From NCBI GenBank assembly GCA_964409335.1, contig CAYPCW010000029.1:1-34342 (forward strand): DNA of 34,342 nt, given 5' to 3'. The stretch comes from JABMOW01 sp964409335. GTDB lineage: Bacteria > Fidelibacterota > Marinisomatia > SCGC-AAA003-L08 > JACNLC01. Each line of letters opens with the position of its first letter. Position 1 is the first letter of the stretch. Both the position numbers and the translations under genes were made by a program. Below, in pieces: positions 33,114 to 34,342 of the stretch. Below the pieces are notes generated by a model. That model did no database searches. It was not told where the DNA came from and worked only from the letters and a program-made list of their open reading frames with translations.

Positions 33114-34342
33114 ATTTAATTTTGGCTAAATTATCCAAAATCCGTTTGTTTAGTTCCGCTTCTTCTTTGATTTGCTCTTCAAGTTCAGATTTGAGAGTTG
33201 TAAATCTTTCGGCAAAATCAAAATCATCTTCTTCCTCGGGAAGCCCCACATATCGCCCCGGTGAAAGCACATAATCAAGCTCTTTTATTTTTTCAATTGA
33301 TGTTGAACTGCAAAAAGAGGGAATATCTTTATACCCTTCCTCTCCCTCTGGGAGAGGATTGAGGTGAGGGTCTCTGCGCCACTCGTGGTAAGTGCTTGCG
33401 ACTTTTGCAATGTCTTCATCGGTAAACTCCAAAGTGCGACGGTTGATGAGATGACCAAGATTGCGCGCGTCAATAAAAAGTATTTCACCTGCACGGTTAC
33501 GGTCGCCATTGAAACCATGGCGCTTGTTTGAAAGAAACCATAAGCAAGCAGGGATTTGCGTATTTAAGAAAAGTTTACCTGGTAAATTCACGATACAATC
33601 AACAAGCCCCGCTTCGATTAAATTTTTGCGAATAGTATCTTCACCACTAGTTTTTGAAGTGAGCGAACCTTTGGCAAGAACAAAACCAGCTACCCCTTTT
33701 GGTGCGAGATGATACAAAAAGTGTTGTACCCACGCAAAGTTGGCATTACCTGCCGGTGGTTTACCATATTTCCATCTGCCGTCATTGGCTAAAAGCTCAC
33801 CACTCCAGTCGCTATCATTAAATGGCGGATTAGCTATCACAAAATCAGCTTTCAAATCAGGATGAGCATTTTTCAAAAACGATCCTTCGTTGTTCCATTT
33901 CACTTGAGAGCCATCAATCCCACGAATAGCAAGATTCATTCGACAAAGACGATAGGTGGTTTGATTGCTTTCTTGTCCGTAAATTGAAATGTCGTCAAGT
34001 TTTCCTTGGTGTTCTTGCACAAATTTTTCACTCATTACAAACATTCCACCACTTCCACAAGCTGGATCAAAAACTCTGCCTTTGTATGGCTCGATCATTT
34101 CGACCAAAAGTTTAACAATTGATTTCGGAGTGTAGAATTGACCGCCCTTTTTCCCTTCGGCTAAAGCAAATTCACCTAAAAAGTATTCGTAAACTTTTCC
34201 GAGAATGTCTTTTGATTTTGCCACTTCACTTCCAAGAGCCACATTTCCGATTAAATCAATCAGTCCGCCGAGGGAGGATTTGTCTAAATTTGGTTTTGCA
34301 AAAACTTTCGGCAAAATTCCTTTGAGCGTTGGATTTTCTTTT
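33103..34342 (-). CDS. hsdM: Type I restriction-modification methyltransferase HsdM, 5' end outside the window
   Basis: The C-terminal 412 residues of an N6-adenine DNA methyltransferase; the frame remains open to the window edge with KENPTLKGILPKVFAKP, so the first part is missing. The SAM-binding motif FDPACGSGGMF and the catalytic NPPF (in VIANPPFNDSDW) are present, along with a GKKGGQFYTPKSIVKLLVE segment typical of HsdM. The C-terminal LDYVLSPGRYVG also fits. An in-frame palindromic insertion adds about 13 residues (RDPHLNPLPEGEEG). The minus-strand order hsdM, rhuM-fic, AlbA_2 fragment ends without hsdS or hsdR, so the system is incomplete in view. Confidence 0.92.
   Translation of the reverse strand, partial: KENPTLKGILPKVFAKPNLDKSSLGGLIDLIGNVALGSEVAKSKDILGKVYEYFLGEFALAEGKKGGQFYTPKSIVKLLVEMIEPYKGRVFDPACGSGGMFVMSEKFVQEHQGKLDDISIYGQESNQTTYRLCRMNLAIRGIDGSQVKWNNEGSFLKNAHPDLKADFVIANPPFNDSDWSGELLANDGRWKYGKPPAGNANFAWVQHFLYHLAPKGVAGFVLAKGSLTSKTSGEDTIRKNLIEAGLVDCIVNLPGKLFLNTQIPACLWFLSNKRHGFNGDRNRAGEILFIDARNLGHLINRRTLEFTDEDIAKVASTYHEWRRDPHLNPLPEGEEGYKDIPSFCSSTSIEKIKELDYVLSPGRYVGLPEEEDDFDFAERFTTLKSELEEQIKEEAELNKRILDNLAKIKYEK
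33333..33371. repeat. Palindromic mini-repeat inserted in frame in hsdM
   Basis: CCTCTCCC (33339-33346) and GGGAGAGG (33350-33357) form a perfect stem around TCT, with outer ACCCT (33333-33337) and AGGGT (33367-33371). The peptide it adds, PHLNPLPEGEEG, is one I know from dispersed palindromic repeats that sit in coding frames of many bacteria. Confidence 0.7.

Noticed and set aside
1..34342. CRISPR arrays, rRNA genes and insertion sequences with transposases
   Set aside because: No regularly spaced direct repeats, rRNA stretches or transposase-like frames were seen anywhere in the window.

Overview
The window looks like a fragment of a free-living Gram-negative bacterium. Evidence is a BamA/TamA-like outer-membrane protein, a CzcCBA-type tripartite efflux pump, a PlsY acyltransferase and secreted proteins with dockerin-like calcium repeats. 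The protein style (internal dockerin repeats, PNGase F-like secreted protein, FakA-DegV fusion) suggests the FCB group, possibly Neomarinimicrobiota or Calditrichota. That placement is an impression, not a search result. Core genes mostly carry good Shine-Dalgarno sites. The genes at the right end (about 30.1-34.3 kb) mostly lack them and are more AT-rich, consistent with acquired, Bacteroidota-like DNA.

Layout. 1-374: remains of mobile-type genes (GIY-YIG nuclease tail, ORF6N fragment). 344-4117 (minus): Rrf2 regulator, dockerin/PNGase F-like secreted protein, STT3-like membrane protein. 4338-5763 (minus): HtrA protease with its own terminator. 5954-10471 (plus): a tightly packed five-gene unit of DASS transporter, SDR, DUF2231, an alpha/beta hydrolase broken by one in-frame TAA, and an MBL hydrolase. 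10544-10910: a self-contained small gene encoding a two-repeat protein. 10920-12203: Omp85-type protein. 12200-14699 (minus): fatty-acid kinase fused to a DegV domain, then PlsY. 15080-17148 (minus): MiaA and a glycosyltransferase. 17659-24354 (minus): heavy-metal efflux locus. 24649-25993 (minus): ArsR regulator, membrane protein and a DsrE-family protein. 26267-29576 (plus): sodium:solute symporter, RmuC, GNAT. 29577-31954: attC-like long palindromes around a fluoride-resistance cassette. 31955-34342 (minus): a truncated type I restriction-modification locus with an embedded RhuM-Fic gene.

The most notable observation is at 24649-24993. The DsrE-family reading frame has an in-frame TGA exactly where homologues carry the first Cys of a CGxC motif, the frame continues to a normal family length, and a SECIS-like hairpin follows the TGA. 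This is best read as a selenoprotein, in an operon with a two-cysteine ArsR regulator that may sense sulfur species. Other points of interest are four identically spaced CxxH-x6-CxxC motifs in the metal efflux adaptor, the pairing of an STT3-like protein with a PNGase F-like protein, the FakA-FakB fusion beside its expected acyl-phosphate consumer PlsY, and the attC-like repeat family beside the truncated restriction locus.
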